DNA of 64,000 nucleotides from Planoprotostelium fungivorum. Taxonomy: Eukaryota > Evosea > Variosea > Cavosteliida > Cavosteliaceae. Positions 45,614 to 55,356 of this stretch are shown here, piece after piece (position 1 is the first letter of the stretch; each line of letters starts with the position of its first letter). The position numbers and the translations under genes were made by a program. The stretch is from the NCBI GenBank assembly GCA_003024175.1, contig MDYQ01000257.1, positions 310,001 through 374,000 on the forward strand, read 5' to 3'. Below the pieces are notes generated by a model that saw only the letters and a list, made by a program, of their open reading frames with translations, had not been told where the DNA came from and made no database searches.

Positions 45614-47277
45614 ATGAAACTAAAACGGAAGGAGATATCGAAAGAGGGAGATGGAGAGATAGTCCTTCTTCCAGAAGAGCCAGAAGACATGTGGCACGCC
45701 TATAATCTCATTTCTCAAGGAGATCAGATCAGATCGACGACCGTTAGGTTCGTTCTGAAGATATGCTTCGTCACATCTGATCCTCTCCAGACGAGTTCAG
45801 AGTGAAACCGCGACTGGATCTAGCTCGAGCGAGAGAGTGAGAGTTACGTTGACTATAGAAGTGGACACAATCGAATTCGACTCAGTCGAGGGTGTCCTCC
45901 GTTTAAAGGGAAAGAACATCACTGAAAACCGATTTGTTAAGGTAGGGATGTTCATCCTACTCTCAATCACAGTTCATCAAAGTTGCCAAATTTGTTGGAG
46001 TAGACATGATGCTAAAAGAAAATAGTTGGGAGCGTATCACACATTAGAATTAGAGCTGAACCGAGAATTCAGCCTGATCAAACCTTATTGGGATTCGATC
46101 GCCTTGGAACAGGTTACGAGTGCCACCGATCCCACCAAATACGCCGATGCGGGTGAGATCAACCTCCTTTAGATCCTTGTCTCATCTCCTTGGAAATGAC
46201 CAGTGACAAGGAGCCATCGTGATGTCTGAAGGACTGGCTCACATCTGTCTGATCACTTCTACGATGACCATCACGCGAAGTCGCATCGAAGTGTGAGTCA
46301 CCATCACTCAAGATGATGATCATCCACTTGTCGAGCTGAATCGATTTCTACAGATCCATTCCAAGAAAAGGAAAGGGAACCACCACAAATCACGAGAAGG
46401 GACTGGGCAAATTCTTCGAGATGGTGATGCAGGCCATGCTCAGACATTTCAATTTCGACGTCATCAAGTGTGTCGTCATCGGATCTCCAGGTGAAGTCAT
46501 GCATCGATGTTTTCCCTCTCAATCTTTTTCAAATGCATTGTGAATGTAAATGAAATGATTTCTTCAGGTTTCGTGAAAGATCAATTTTTCGACTACATGA
46601 ATGCAGAGGCCATCAAGCAGGATAACAAATTGATCTTCGAAAACAAGAACAAGTTCATACTCGTCCACACTTCCTCGGGACACAAGTGAGCGTCTCATCG
46701 TCTTCACCATCTCATCATCATCAGACACGCACTCAAAGAGGCTCTCTCTGATCCCGGTGTCGCCGTTCGATTGGCAGACACGAAGGCAGCAGGAGAGATG
46801 AGGGCACTGACTGATTTCTACGATCTGTTGAAGGTGCAGAGAAGGAAGAGGAGAGAGACTCACCCTCACGCAGAACGACCCAGACAGAGCTTTCTACGGG
46901 TTCAGACACGTCGAGCTGGCCAACGAGAGACAAGCCATTCAAGTGTTGATGGTCACCGATGAGCTCTTCAGGTGTCGTGTCTGCATGCTGCGTCGATGAT
47001 GACGAGAGAGTGTAGATCATCAGACATCAAGACGAGAAAGAAGTACGTTCAATTGGTGGAATCGGTGAGAGAGAACGGTGGGGAGGTCAAACTCTTCTCC
47101 AGCGCTCACATATCGGGAGAACGTGAGACATCGACACGATGATGCAGACTGACGCGTGCAGAATTGACACAGTTGAGTGGTATCGCTGCCATGTTGCGAT
47201 TCCCCCTTCCCGATGTGGACGATGAGCTAGAGCAGTCGGACGAGGAGGTTGCGGCAGAGGAAACGACGACCTCGTGA
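45614..47277 (+). CDS. PELO: Pelota/Dom34 ribosome-rescue factor
   Basis: The start [20 protein letters not shown], then [20 protein letters not shown], is diagnostic. It continues [57 protein letters not shown], then [20 protein letters not shown] (central domain), [60 protein letters not shown] and [20 protein letters not shown], ending [20 protein letters not shown] and an acidic tail. Pelota, with Hbs1, splits stalled ribosomes in no-go and non-stop decay. It is an eRF1 relative lacking GGQ, and no GGQ is seen here. About ten exons. Exon 1 splices at ccag to restore RRVQSET. Confidence 0.95.
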
Positions 47278-47469
47278 TCGTAAATCATTTATTTTCAGTC
47301 GAGAGACGTTCATCTTCTGTTGTTTCTAGCATGGATGTGAGACTCTTGGTAGTGTCTATGTGTGTATCGTGCGAGGAGATGGATGTTCAAAATGGTGATG
47401 AAATGGCCCAAAATGTTGGCTGTTTACAATTCTACGATTACACCCGCATCATACATAACTCTCTCACGC

Positions 47470-49099
47470 ATGAAATCAGATCGCTGCAAGAAATGTGAAA
47501 AAGAGCTCGGAGATCCGTTTGTCATGGTCGGTGAAGGTGCACCATCTCGTTCGTTTTCTCTGAGCTAACAGCCGTATCACAGGTGACGATACGGATTCGA
47601 AGACGCCACGTTTTCCTTCATCAGCCAGTGTACATGATCGACTGCAAACGAAGGCAAAGATCGATACGGTGAGAATGGAACATGTTGAAAACTATTGATC
47701 ACTCTGAATGACACTATATTAGATATTAGAAGAATTATACATCGGGGATCTCCCACAAATCGATGATCGTCCTCTGTCCATTTCACTCGACGATGAGACT
47801 CTATTGACGATAGGAGAAGATACGTGTCTGGCCTGCAACCAATTCATGATTCTACGATTAGACGAGATGTTGCACGAGGTGAGATCGTGATCTCCAATGT
47901 GATACCAACCATCAAAGGCCGAGGTCGAGGCCAAAGCATACGAAGGATTTTTAGAACGCGAGGAGATCCAATTTCCAACCGAAGAGCTGAAAGAGGTGAC
48001 ACACTCCCTCACATCCACCTGACATGGTGCAGCACTACACGTTAGAGAAGGAATGGAAGAAGAGAGTACAAGATATGTCCGTCGAGAGAGACAAGAGTCG
48101 AAGAGAATTACTGGGAGTGAAACAAGAGTCGAAATCATTGGATGAGAGAGAGCAACAGTGAGTGGCTGGAGATGATCATCACCGATCGTGATCACCAGAT
48201 ACTTCTCTTCTCTTACACACCACCAATACCACGTACACCAGGGGAAGACAGAGATAGAGACCCTCGACGGTCGCACTCTGCGATGCATCTGCGATCTCGA
48301 GACGCTCTCCACTGTGAACGTTCACCGGGACATGTTCTACATCAACTCGAAGGAAGTGGTGGGCAGCATCAACCGATTTCGATTGGGAGGCACGTCCAAG
48401 GGCATCGATCCCGAGGAGCTGAACGCAGGGCTGGGTCAGTGTGCCCTACTGCTCTACCTCTTGTGCAAGCAGGTCGACTGTAAATTGGTCGGGTGAGGGG
48501 ATGACGAGAGGGGAGACTCATCGAGGGAAGGTATAGGATATTGCCCATGGGAAATCGATCGCAGATTCAAGATGAGAATCGCACCACTGTGGGAGATGGA
48601 TCTCACATCAACAAGTATCCACTGTGAGTCTATACATCATCAGATCACAAGACCATATTCATCATCACACCATTGCATCATCATCACACAATTGTCATCA
48701 TGATAGAATAATCGACAGAAGAGAGACTGAAGGATGTCAGATATGGAAGTGGAGAGACACAGACAGAAGGATGGCTCTCGTGGAGCAGTCTCAGCTATTT
48801 TGGCCAGGGAACCAACACGAGAGAAGCACCCAAGACATTAGACCAAGGACTCAGTGCTTATTTATGTTGTCTCGATCAACTCGCAAAGTACGCGAAGCAG
48901 AAGCAGCCAAAGTTGGATATCCCGTACAAGTGAGGAGAGATAGGAACGATGAGTGACGAGAGATAGAATTCATGGGGACACGGTGGGAGGGTTCAGCATC
49001 AAGATATCTTCCAAGGAGGAAGTGTGGACGAGAGCGTTGAAGCAGCAGCTCATCGTTCTGAACTATATCTTGGCTTGGGCTTCTTCTAAACCCAAATAA
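47470..49099 (+). CDS. ATG6: Beclin 1/Atg6 autophagy protein
   Basis: The N-terminus MKSDRCKKCEKELGDPFVMV holds the CxxC pair typical of Atg6. A linker (SVHDRLQTKAKID) leads to ELYIGDLPQIDDRPLSISL and the second cysteine pair and coiled coil: EDTCLACNQFMILRLDEMLH, AEAKAYEGFLEREEIQFPTE, LEKEWKKRVQDMSVERDKSR. The ECD (BARA) domain follows: ETLDGRTLRCICDLETLSTV (variant), RLGGTSKGIDPEELNAGLGQ, LLYLLCKQVDCKLVGYRILP, SWSSLSYFGQGTNTREAPKT and ISSKEEVWTRALKQQLIVLN, ending WASSKPK. It is a subunit of the class III PI3-kinase (Vps34) complexes for autophagy and endosomal sorting. About ten exons with introns near 40-55 nt. Confidence 0.93.
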
Positions 49100-49169
49100 C
49101 TATACATATGTACATTCCGTGTGGTTTATATTCATCGTGAACACGGTTCGTTCTCTCATTGGTCGTGAT

Positions 49170-49961
49170 CTATGCAATTCTGAGCTGCTCGAGTATATCG
49201 CCCAGACGACCCTCTTCTTTATTCGTCTGCTCCTCCTCCTCTTCTGCAGACGAATCGTCCGATTCAAGTAGATCCTCTCTATTTTCTCTCAACTCTTCCT
49301 TCACATAAACATCTCTCACGCTTTGTACCCTGCGGATAACCTTTCGTGCCGTTGAACTCTTACTCCATCTATCTCTGCGATGGCTGGTAGTGCTTTGATC
49401 AGATTCTGTCGGTAATTTGGCTGTTTGGACACAGGATTACCCAGAAAGAAGACGAACAGGAGGGATGTTGGCAGGGCACCTTCGAGATTGGTTACATTCA
49501 TCCGTAGGCCGCGTCTCACCGTGGGGAATAGCACTGATCTGGTTGTGTGAGAGGTCCAACACCTTCAGGTTCGAAAACTGGTGCAGGTTGCGAATCTCTC
49601 TGAATTAGGTGCCTGCACGACGTCTTCTAATCCTACCTCTTTGATGTTATTGTTGAATGCTGCTAAAAATCGAAGCCGTGGAAAGTTCTCGAGAACACCG
49701 TCTAGATGATCTAACTCGTTGAATTGCAGATAGAGGCTGGTGACGTTAGGGAGCGCGATCTCTCCTTGTGTATTCAACAGCTTATGAGAGGTAGAGTTTA
49801 ACCTTTGCCGATCGAGTCTGAGCTGATCTGCCTCGGTGAGCTCGACCTGACTGAGGATTACATCAGATGCAATCCTCAATTGAGACTTGCCTCTGCGGTG
49901 TCAAACTATCTGAAAAGAAACATTCTTTCAAGACCACCTCTAACGTCAGGGGCCTGCTCAT
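49170..49961 (-). CDS. Leucine-rich repeat protein, LRRC46-like
   Basis: Six exons. The start is MSRPLTLEVVLKECFFSDS, then TPQRQVELTEADQLRLDRQR. At least four repeats follow: ALPNVTSLYLQFNELDHLDG, NFPRLRFLAAFNNNIKEIRN and QFSNLKVLDLSHNQISAIPH, and a capping repeat LPTSLLFVFFLGNPVSKQPN with YRQNLIKALPAIAEIDG. The cap resembles LRRC46 and other SDS22-like axonemal/cytoplasmic LRR proteins. The tail is acidic (EDLLESDDSSAEEEEEQTNK). A cilium-free host would not need LRRC46, so the orthology is tentative. It is tail to tail with ATG6 (70 bp between stops). Confidence 0.7.
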
Positions 49962-50017
49962 GTTTGGTGTGTTAAAAATAAAATACGAAGATCATTCAGA
50001 GGATACATTTATTGTCT

Positions 50018-51781
50018 TCAGATCTTATTAGGGGGTTGTACCGGTAATCCCATGCTGTGAAGAATGAACTCTGTATCTTATTCACGCGTACGCACCTCCT
50101 TCCTCTCCTACCGGGTAAGAAGGGCCCTCTCCTAAGATTACGACGCGGTCTCTCCTGTTCTGGTTCCTCTTCGTCTCTCACATCCAACTTTCTCTTTTTG
50201 ATCATCTCCTCAAAGGCATCGATGGACATGGGCACAGCCAGAGCCGCAGAGTGCCATCCTGCGAACGAGATCTGAAAGGCGAACATCCCTGAAGAGTTGA
50301 GTCTCTACCCTCCATCGAGCCTCTGGTACCTTTCAGGTCACCCTCCACGGGGTGTGGTTCTTCAACGTTATCCTTCTTCCCATTCAGTTTGAATCCCCTC
50401 GCTCCGTTCTGCCATCCACCCCAGGCCAACACCTGAAGATTTAGATGAGATCCACTCACGATAGATAATAACACCTGACCCTGGTCGTTGAGAGCACCGC
50501 TGTGCCAATCTCCGAAGCTGACTTGAACGACTCCTTCTTTCTGGAGGCCCTTGATGACTTGCGGCTCTGTACAAGTCATTGGAGTTTTCATTGACTTCTC
50601 ACCGGTGATGTCACGGGAGGAACCGATGAGAACGTCTCCCGCCTCGTTGTAGACGGCGAACTTTTGGAAAGATGCGGTGAGATGAGTGAGGGGATGTTCC
50701 GCGTTGGCATTTTCGAATTTCGTCAGTCTCTTCCGTCCGATGAGGTCCCAAAGTTGTCCGCTCGAGCTCAGAGCCAGTCCCAATCCCTCACCGGCGGCCA
50801 CTTGTACGAACCTAAACGGTTCACCCTCTCCATCGTTCGATTCTTCACCTGTCATCGTCTGTAGTAGTGGTTCCAGTGGAGAGGCAGAGCGAGTGAAGAC
50901 TTTCGTTGATGTTGGGATGCTCTGCTGGCTGTCTAGTCAGATCTGAGTAGTATCGAACGCTGCCATCTCTTAAGAGGATGACTCCTGAAGTCCAACCTGA
51001 GACCGCCTGTACGTGTCAGAGGGAGAGATGTAATGAAGCCGCACGGAGACGATATCACCCTCCATGATGAGACGAGGTTTGTGGATGTCGTTCCACCAGT
51101 AGACCTGTCTTCGTTCAGTTGAGTTCTCTTCTTCACCTCTCACTTGGCCCCGATCGGTCAAGGCTAGGGCGTGTGAGCGTCCACAGCTGATGGAGGTGAA
51201 GGTGTGATTTAATGGTACCACTTCGGCCTGGAGGATGTTCTGAGCGTGATCTTTCAATCTGCCCCACGCATAGACCTGGACACTTAGCTTTTGGGACAGC
51301 GCAAATGTTCACCTTTCCGTCGGACGAGAGTGCATGAAAGCCCCAACCGGAACCACTCAGTTGGACGATCTTCTTTCCACGAAGCCCTTCTACCACCTTC
51401 GGTTCTTCGATCTGAGTGGATTGAGATGGCACTGTATCAAAGGTATACTCACGTTTGAACCGAACGACTTATCACCTGTTTGCATGAGTCTTCCATCATT
51501 CTCTCCCCATGTGAGAACCACGGGATCATTCAAAAGGCGATACAAAGTGCTCCATTCGAAACGACCATACAGACTTGGTGGCAGGTTATAGTCGGCTCTG
51601 CATTTCTCACGCCATAAACTGCATCCGTCAGAGATGATCTATCGTGAGATCGTCACTTGTGATCCTTGCAAATGGAATTGAATAACTTGCAAGTCTGAGA
51701 CAGGGCAGAGATGGAAGAGGGAGGAAGGCGGACTATGATTTCGGATAAAAGGACATCGTCTGGTAGGTCAGCTAATTCCAT
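50018..51781 (-). CDS. F-box protein with RCC1 repeats (SAF1-like)
   Basis: The N-terminal F-box is MELADLPDDVLLSEIIVRLP, then SISALSQTCKLFNSICKDH and LWREKCRADYNLPPSL after a 38-nt intron. RCC1-type blades follow: VVLTWGENDGRLMQTGDKSF, VVEGLRGKKIVQLSGSGWGF HALSSDG (split here), FTSISCGRSHALALTDRGQV, AVSGWTSGVILLRDGSV, VQVAAGEGLGLALSSSGQLW, VVQVSFGDWHSGALNDQGQV, VLAWGGWQNGARGFKLNGKK and a final ISFAGWHSAALAVPM. The tail is basic (PRRNLRRGPFLPGRRGRR). By analogy with yeast Saf1, it should be the substrate receptor of an SCF ubiquitin ligase, with the propeller reading the substrate. A 41-codon upstream frame overlaps the start codon. Confidence 0.85.
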
Positions 51782-52118
51782 TTCGCTATGTGTCGTTTAG
51801 ATTTCTTTCGTTCTGACGTGCGATGCAGTGAGGATGCTTTGGATGATGTTGTGTCTTTTGCGTTTACGTAATGTCTTCGAATTTCTTCGAGAATCATCCA
51901 TATGTCAAATGCTTGGGCAGATGGAGAACTGCTCCAGACTAAATCACGATGCACTCTGACCAAGAGGAGGGAGAATATATAGAATTCAATCACTTCTTTG
52001 CGACAGTTTTTCTATGCATCACTCACTCACTCGATCCCAGCGACACTGATCAAGCGGAGATCAGAGGGTATACGAGGCTAATGTCCATTTGGATCTTTAC
52101 ACCACATCATCGATTCAT
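51782..52118. promoter_or_regulatory. 5' region of the F-box gene and 3' end of MED11
   Basis: A stretch of 337 bp between two minus-strand genes. A minus-strand frame at 51897-51772 (MILEEIRRHYVNAK...) ends 10 bp inside the F-box frame: its TAG overlaps the codons after ATG at 51781. It would act as an overlapping upstream ORF if transcribed. Confidence 0.35.
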
Positions 52119-52904
52119 TTATTTGTCTTCAAAGAGATCTTCCTCCATTTGTTCATCGTCATTGACTGGAATACCCACACCAACGTCTTCTGTTGTTCTT
52201 TCAGTCTTCTCTCCTTCCTTCTTCACGTCCTCACCAAACTCTTCGTTGTTATCCATCCCAAACATTTCGAAACCTGATCGGTTTGAGTTCTCTGACAGAT
52301 GGACACGTCCCACCTTCTTGCATGGAGGGTGTGGCCACTTCTTCTGTCTTATTTACAAGGGTGACATCGGCACCACTGAAAGTGTTCATCACGACGGGTG
52401 TGGCTGATTCTGATGGCAGCATGGGTGTTCCTGTTCCTCTGTGGATGGCCATCTCGGAGGAGATCCGCCGTAACTGTTCTAATATATATTCGACCTATCA
52501 TACTGTCAACTTCATCATCTTCAAACAGAAGGAATAGCTACCTTCATCTGATTGATCTGTGCATCCTTTCTCAATCGATAGACTGTATTCAGATATGGAA
52601 CCTCTGTGTTGATTCGTTGGATCTGATTTGCCACCGAATCCCTGATTTTCTGGTCCAACGTAAGGTATCACCTCGTATTGATGTGATATAGATTACCTTC
52701 ACGAGTTCGATATATTCTTGAACGTGAGTAGATAGGGATTGAGAATCCGATTCTCTTTTTGCTAATTCCGTCATCGTCTCGTGTGCTATGTCCAACAGTT
52801 GAATGATGTTCTTTCGGATTCAGTTGACGAGTGAATTGGACTCTCACTCGTTCGACAGATTGGAGAGCATCGATGGAAGGCCTCTCAGATGTCAGCCTCT
52901 CCAT
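52119..52904 (-). CDS. MED11: Mediator subunit MED11-like
   Basis: The start MERLTSERPSIDALQSVERN is followed by IIQLLDIAHETMTELAKRES, STHVQEYIELVKKIRDSVAN, QIQRINTEVPYLNTVYRLRK and DAQINQMK. This is the full MED11 four-helix segment, including the L-x-x-(V/I)E(R/K)xI signature. MED11 pairs with MED22 in the Mediator head and contacts TFIIH. After this core the protein goes on for about 110 residues (RRISSEMAIHRGTGTPMLPS, VMNTFSGADVTLVNKTEEVA) to an acidic end, GVGIPVNDDEQMEEDLFEDK, longer than in animals or yeast. Introns of about 37-62 nt. Head to head with the BORCS7-like gene. Confidence 0.75.
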
Positions 52905-52987
52905 GTGGTGATTTATCCGCTGATTTCGATTTGATCTGATCTTGCAAATCTTTCGAGCATAAAAATTAGGCAGCGACACAGGAGAGG
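52905..52987. promoter_or_regulatory. 83-bp bidirectional promoter
   Basis: Only 83 bp separate the start codons of MED11 (minus) and the BORCS7-like gene (plus), so both promoters and leaders overlap here or in each other's first exon. No TATA box is evident. Confidence 0.5.
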
Positions 52988-53460
52988 ATGGCGAACATCA
53001 ATGAGGTATTCTTCACAACATGCACCACAACTCTCTGATTCACTCCAGCCCATGAGGATTGAACTTATTGCGAAGGGGGAGAACATCGTTACAGAACTTG
53101 GACTGTCGAGTCGTAGTCTCTTAAAGAATTCTGAAATCCACTCGGTGACTTGATCGCTCGTTCACTCATCTGATTACGGTAGGAACTGATCAAGGCTGCA
53201 AGAGTTCTATCGAGCAGAGAATATTCGATTCAATATACGTCAGAGGTGATGGTTGACTGGTTTGATCATCCTGACATCGATTAGATGTTGAACACGATAC
53301 AACAATTACAACATGAAATGAAGGAGAGGTGAGAAGAGAAGGAAGATAACTCAGCTGATACTCTTCTAGAACGAAATATATCGAGACCAGCCTGAAGACC
53401 ATTCCCAAGATTGTGTCCAGCCTTGAAGACACGGACAAAATCACCAGAAACATGAATTAA
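52988..53460 (+). CDS. Small coiled-coil protein, BORCS7-like
   Basis: Five short exons give about 104 residues: MANINE, then PMRIELIAKGENIVTELGLS, SRSLLKNSEIHS, ELIKAARVLSSREYSIQYTS, EMLNTIQQLQHEMKER and TKYIETSLKTIPKIVSSLED, ending KITRNMN. The central SxIHSELIKAAR...SREYSIQYTSEML run aligns in spacing with the SSELLxxAARxxxxQExAIxxSExxL core of BORCS7 (diaskedin), a subunit of the BORC complex controlling lysosome position. The alignment is short and helical, so another small coiled-coil subunit is possible. Confidence 0.55.
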
Positions 53461-53579
53461 TTTGTAAACTTGAGCTTCCTTCCAGTGTTCTCCTCCTCTT
53501 GTATTTATCTTAATCGAACGCTCTCTGTCTTGCCAGTTGCCTCACAAGTACGTGTGTAAATAAGAAGGGAAGCTGTTGC

Positions 53580-53850
53580 TATTCCAATGGTTATCGCTGA
53601 ACTGCATCCACAAAAGGGTGCAGTTGTCTGAACACGAATGATCCAGCTTTAGTCTCGGGAACTGATTATCTCTCTGATATTTGTGTTACCCCCGCTCAGC
53701 GGCTCTTGAAAAGTGTGGAATTAGACCGGGGAAATGTTCAACCGATTGCACCCCATTCATTGGGTGAACATCGCGGTGGTCGACCGTGAGAAAATTGAAA
53801 GTTCACAAATTGTGGGATAGAAAAGAGGCTTTCCCCCGGTCAGCCTCTTG
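53580..53850. ncRNA. Candidate structured non-coding RNA locus
   Basis: A gene-free stretch of 616 bp (53461-54076) carries a cluster of strong stems. AACTGCATCC (53600) pairs with GGGTGCAGTT (to 53625) around the loop ACAAAA. GACCGGGGAAA (53724-53734) pairs with TTTCCCCCGGTC (53830-53841). ATGTTCA (53734-53740) pairs with TGAACAT (53765-53771). GAGGCT (53825-53830) pairs with AGCCTC (53842-53847), competing with the long stem. No sustained frame occurs. The density of pairing suggests a stable RNA such as an RNase P/MRP-, SRP- or snoRNA-type gene, but no family signature was confirmed and the strand is unknown. Confidence 0.35.
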
Positions 53851-54076
53851 AATCTGAACACCATCATGCAACAACATCACTGTCAACAACAGAAGCAAAA
53901 CGTGAGGCCATAGGAGTCAATCCTATACAAGGACGATACACAGTATCACGGAAGGATTGGACTCGCTGTGCACGACCAATCTGCTGTCGCACGGCTGCAT
54001 TCAAATAAAACCCATCATTTTGCGAGAATATTTTTATTTCTGATTGTTGAGAGCGGGTGCATCATCAACTGACAAC

Positions 54077-54921
54077 ATGGAGGACGAGAGCTACGAAATT
54101 CTTTACAAAGGTAATTTAGATGGGATATTTAATTCTCATGATGTGCAGTTGTCGTCACTGGAGATAGTTCCGTTGGAAAGACGAACATCATAAGCCGTTT
54201 TACCTCCAATGAGTTTGCGATGGAGAACAAAGCAACCATCGGTGTTGAATTTGGACACGCTCAAGTGCAAATTCCCGATGGCACCCAAGTCAAGGTGCAG
54301 ATCTGGGATACAGGTGTGAAATTACCACCGATCATCATCTTTGTTAACAATCCGCCCACAGCTGGTCAAGAACGTTTCCGCGCCATCACAAGAGGGTGAG
54401 TGCTGTCAATGAATTGATCTAAGAGAGAAAGATATTACCGGGGTGCTGTTGGAGCGCTCATCGTGTTCGACATCACTCACGCACAGACCTTCCGTAACGT
54501 AGAGAAGTGGCTGTCTGAGCTCCACGAGCATGCGGACACCAACATGATCATCATGCTGGTCGGAAACAAGACCGATTTGAAGACAAATAGAGAGGTGACA
54601 CATCGAACGCCTCTCTCGATCGTAACCCTCTCAGGTTGCTACCGACGAGGCGAAGAAGTTTGCACAGAAGAACGATTTACTGTACATCGAGACATCAGCC
54701 CTCGATGGAGACAACGTAAAGGAGGCCTTCGAACAGACCATCACAGGTGATGTCCACTCTGCATATCAACTCGACTGAAGGGGACAGCCATCCACCAGAA
54801 GAGAGCTGCGGCACCCACACAGGACGACGATGACACCCCGATCAACAAGCCAAAGAGTGGATTCAAATTAGACCAACCGCCTCCTCAGCCCCAGGTCCAG
54901 CAACAGAAGAATTGCTGCTGA
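54077..54921 (+). CDS. Rab11-type small GTPase
   Basis: The start is [11 protein letters not shown]. The G1 box is [20 protein letters not shown], switch I is [17 protein letters not shown], and G3 is [18 protein letters not shown]. The Rab11 signature [20 protein letters not shown] follows. G4 is [15 protein letters not shown] and G5 is [20 protein letters not shown]. The C-terminal hypervariable tail ends QQQKNCC, a CC prenylation motif. [13 protein letters not shown] and GAVGAL place it in the Rab11/Rab2/Rab4 recycling clade, nearest Rab11. The AIT-RG-YY run (not AITSAYY) is slightly divergent. It should act in recycling-endosome and contractile-vacuole traffic. Six exons, introns about 34-45 nt. 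Confidence 0.93.
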
Positions 54922-55356
54922 AGAATAAATCGTACAGAAGATGGCGTTATCCGCTTTGTTGGTGGCTGTGAAATCAGATTTACGGAGAATGAACAAACGC
55001 AGTCTGAATGGAGTGAAGAGGTGAAAGCTGAATAGAACAGAGTAGAGGCCACAGCTATGGATGTGTGGCGAGCACAAATGGATGGACACACAAACATTTC
55101 TTTTCTGACAGGTCTGTAGAAACTTCTGACCAAGGGGAGGTAACCACAAAAGGTAGACAAGGGAACACACGAAGACTGTGTCCTCTGCAGCGTTGGGATG
55201 TCGCTCAAATTGTCAGTGAAACCCACTAGGGGTTTACTAGACGATGTGAGGGCCGTATATAAGGTCCGTGGGTTATGTTGCGACAGTCTCCTCTTACTCT
55301 TCACAGTCACTCGATGCTCGGTATTTACCTAGAGATCAAAAGAGAAGAAATGTCGT
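54922..55356. other. Intergenic region with possible tiny reading frames
   Basis: A stretch of 435 bp. A short frame starts at the ATG at 54941 (MALSALLVAVKSDLRRMNK). It could be extended by two weak splices to about 70 codons, but I do not trust it. The minus strand is open over much of the stretch without an ATG. The promoter of the ABC transporter lies at the right end. Confidence 0.3.
55256..55263 (+). promoter_or_regulatory. TATA box of the ABCD transporter gene
   Basis: TATATAAG in a GCCGTATATAAGG context lies 101 bp before the ATG at 55357. A G-rich/pyrimidine-rich leader follows. Confidence 0.55.

Noticed and set aside
49170-49961. LRR protein as proof of cilia
   Set aside because: The LRRC46 resemblance rests on generic LRR capping sequence and cannot show that the organism has cilia.
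54885-55310. 141-codon minus-strand frame
   Set aside because: It lacks an ATG at its start, overlaps the Rab11 3' exon and the ABCD promoter, and matches nothing.
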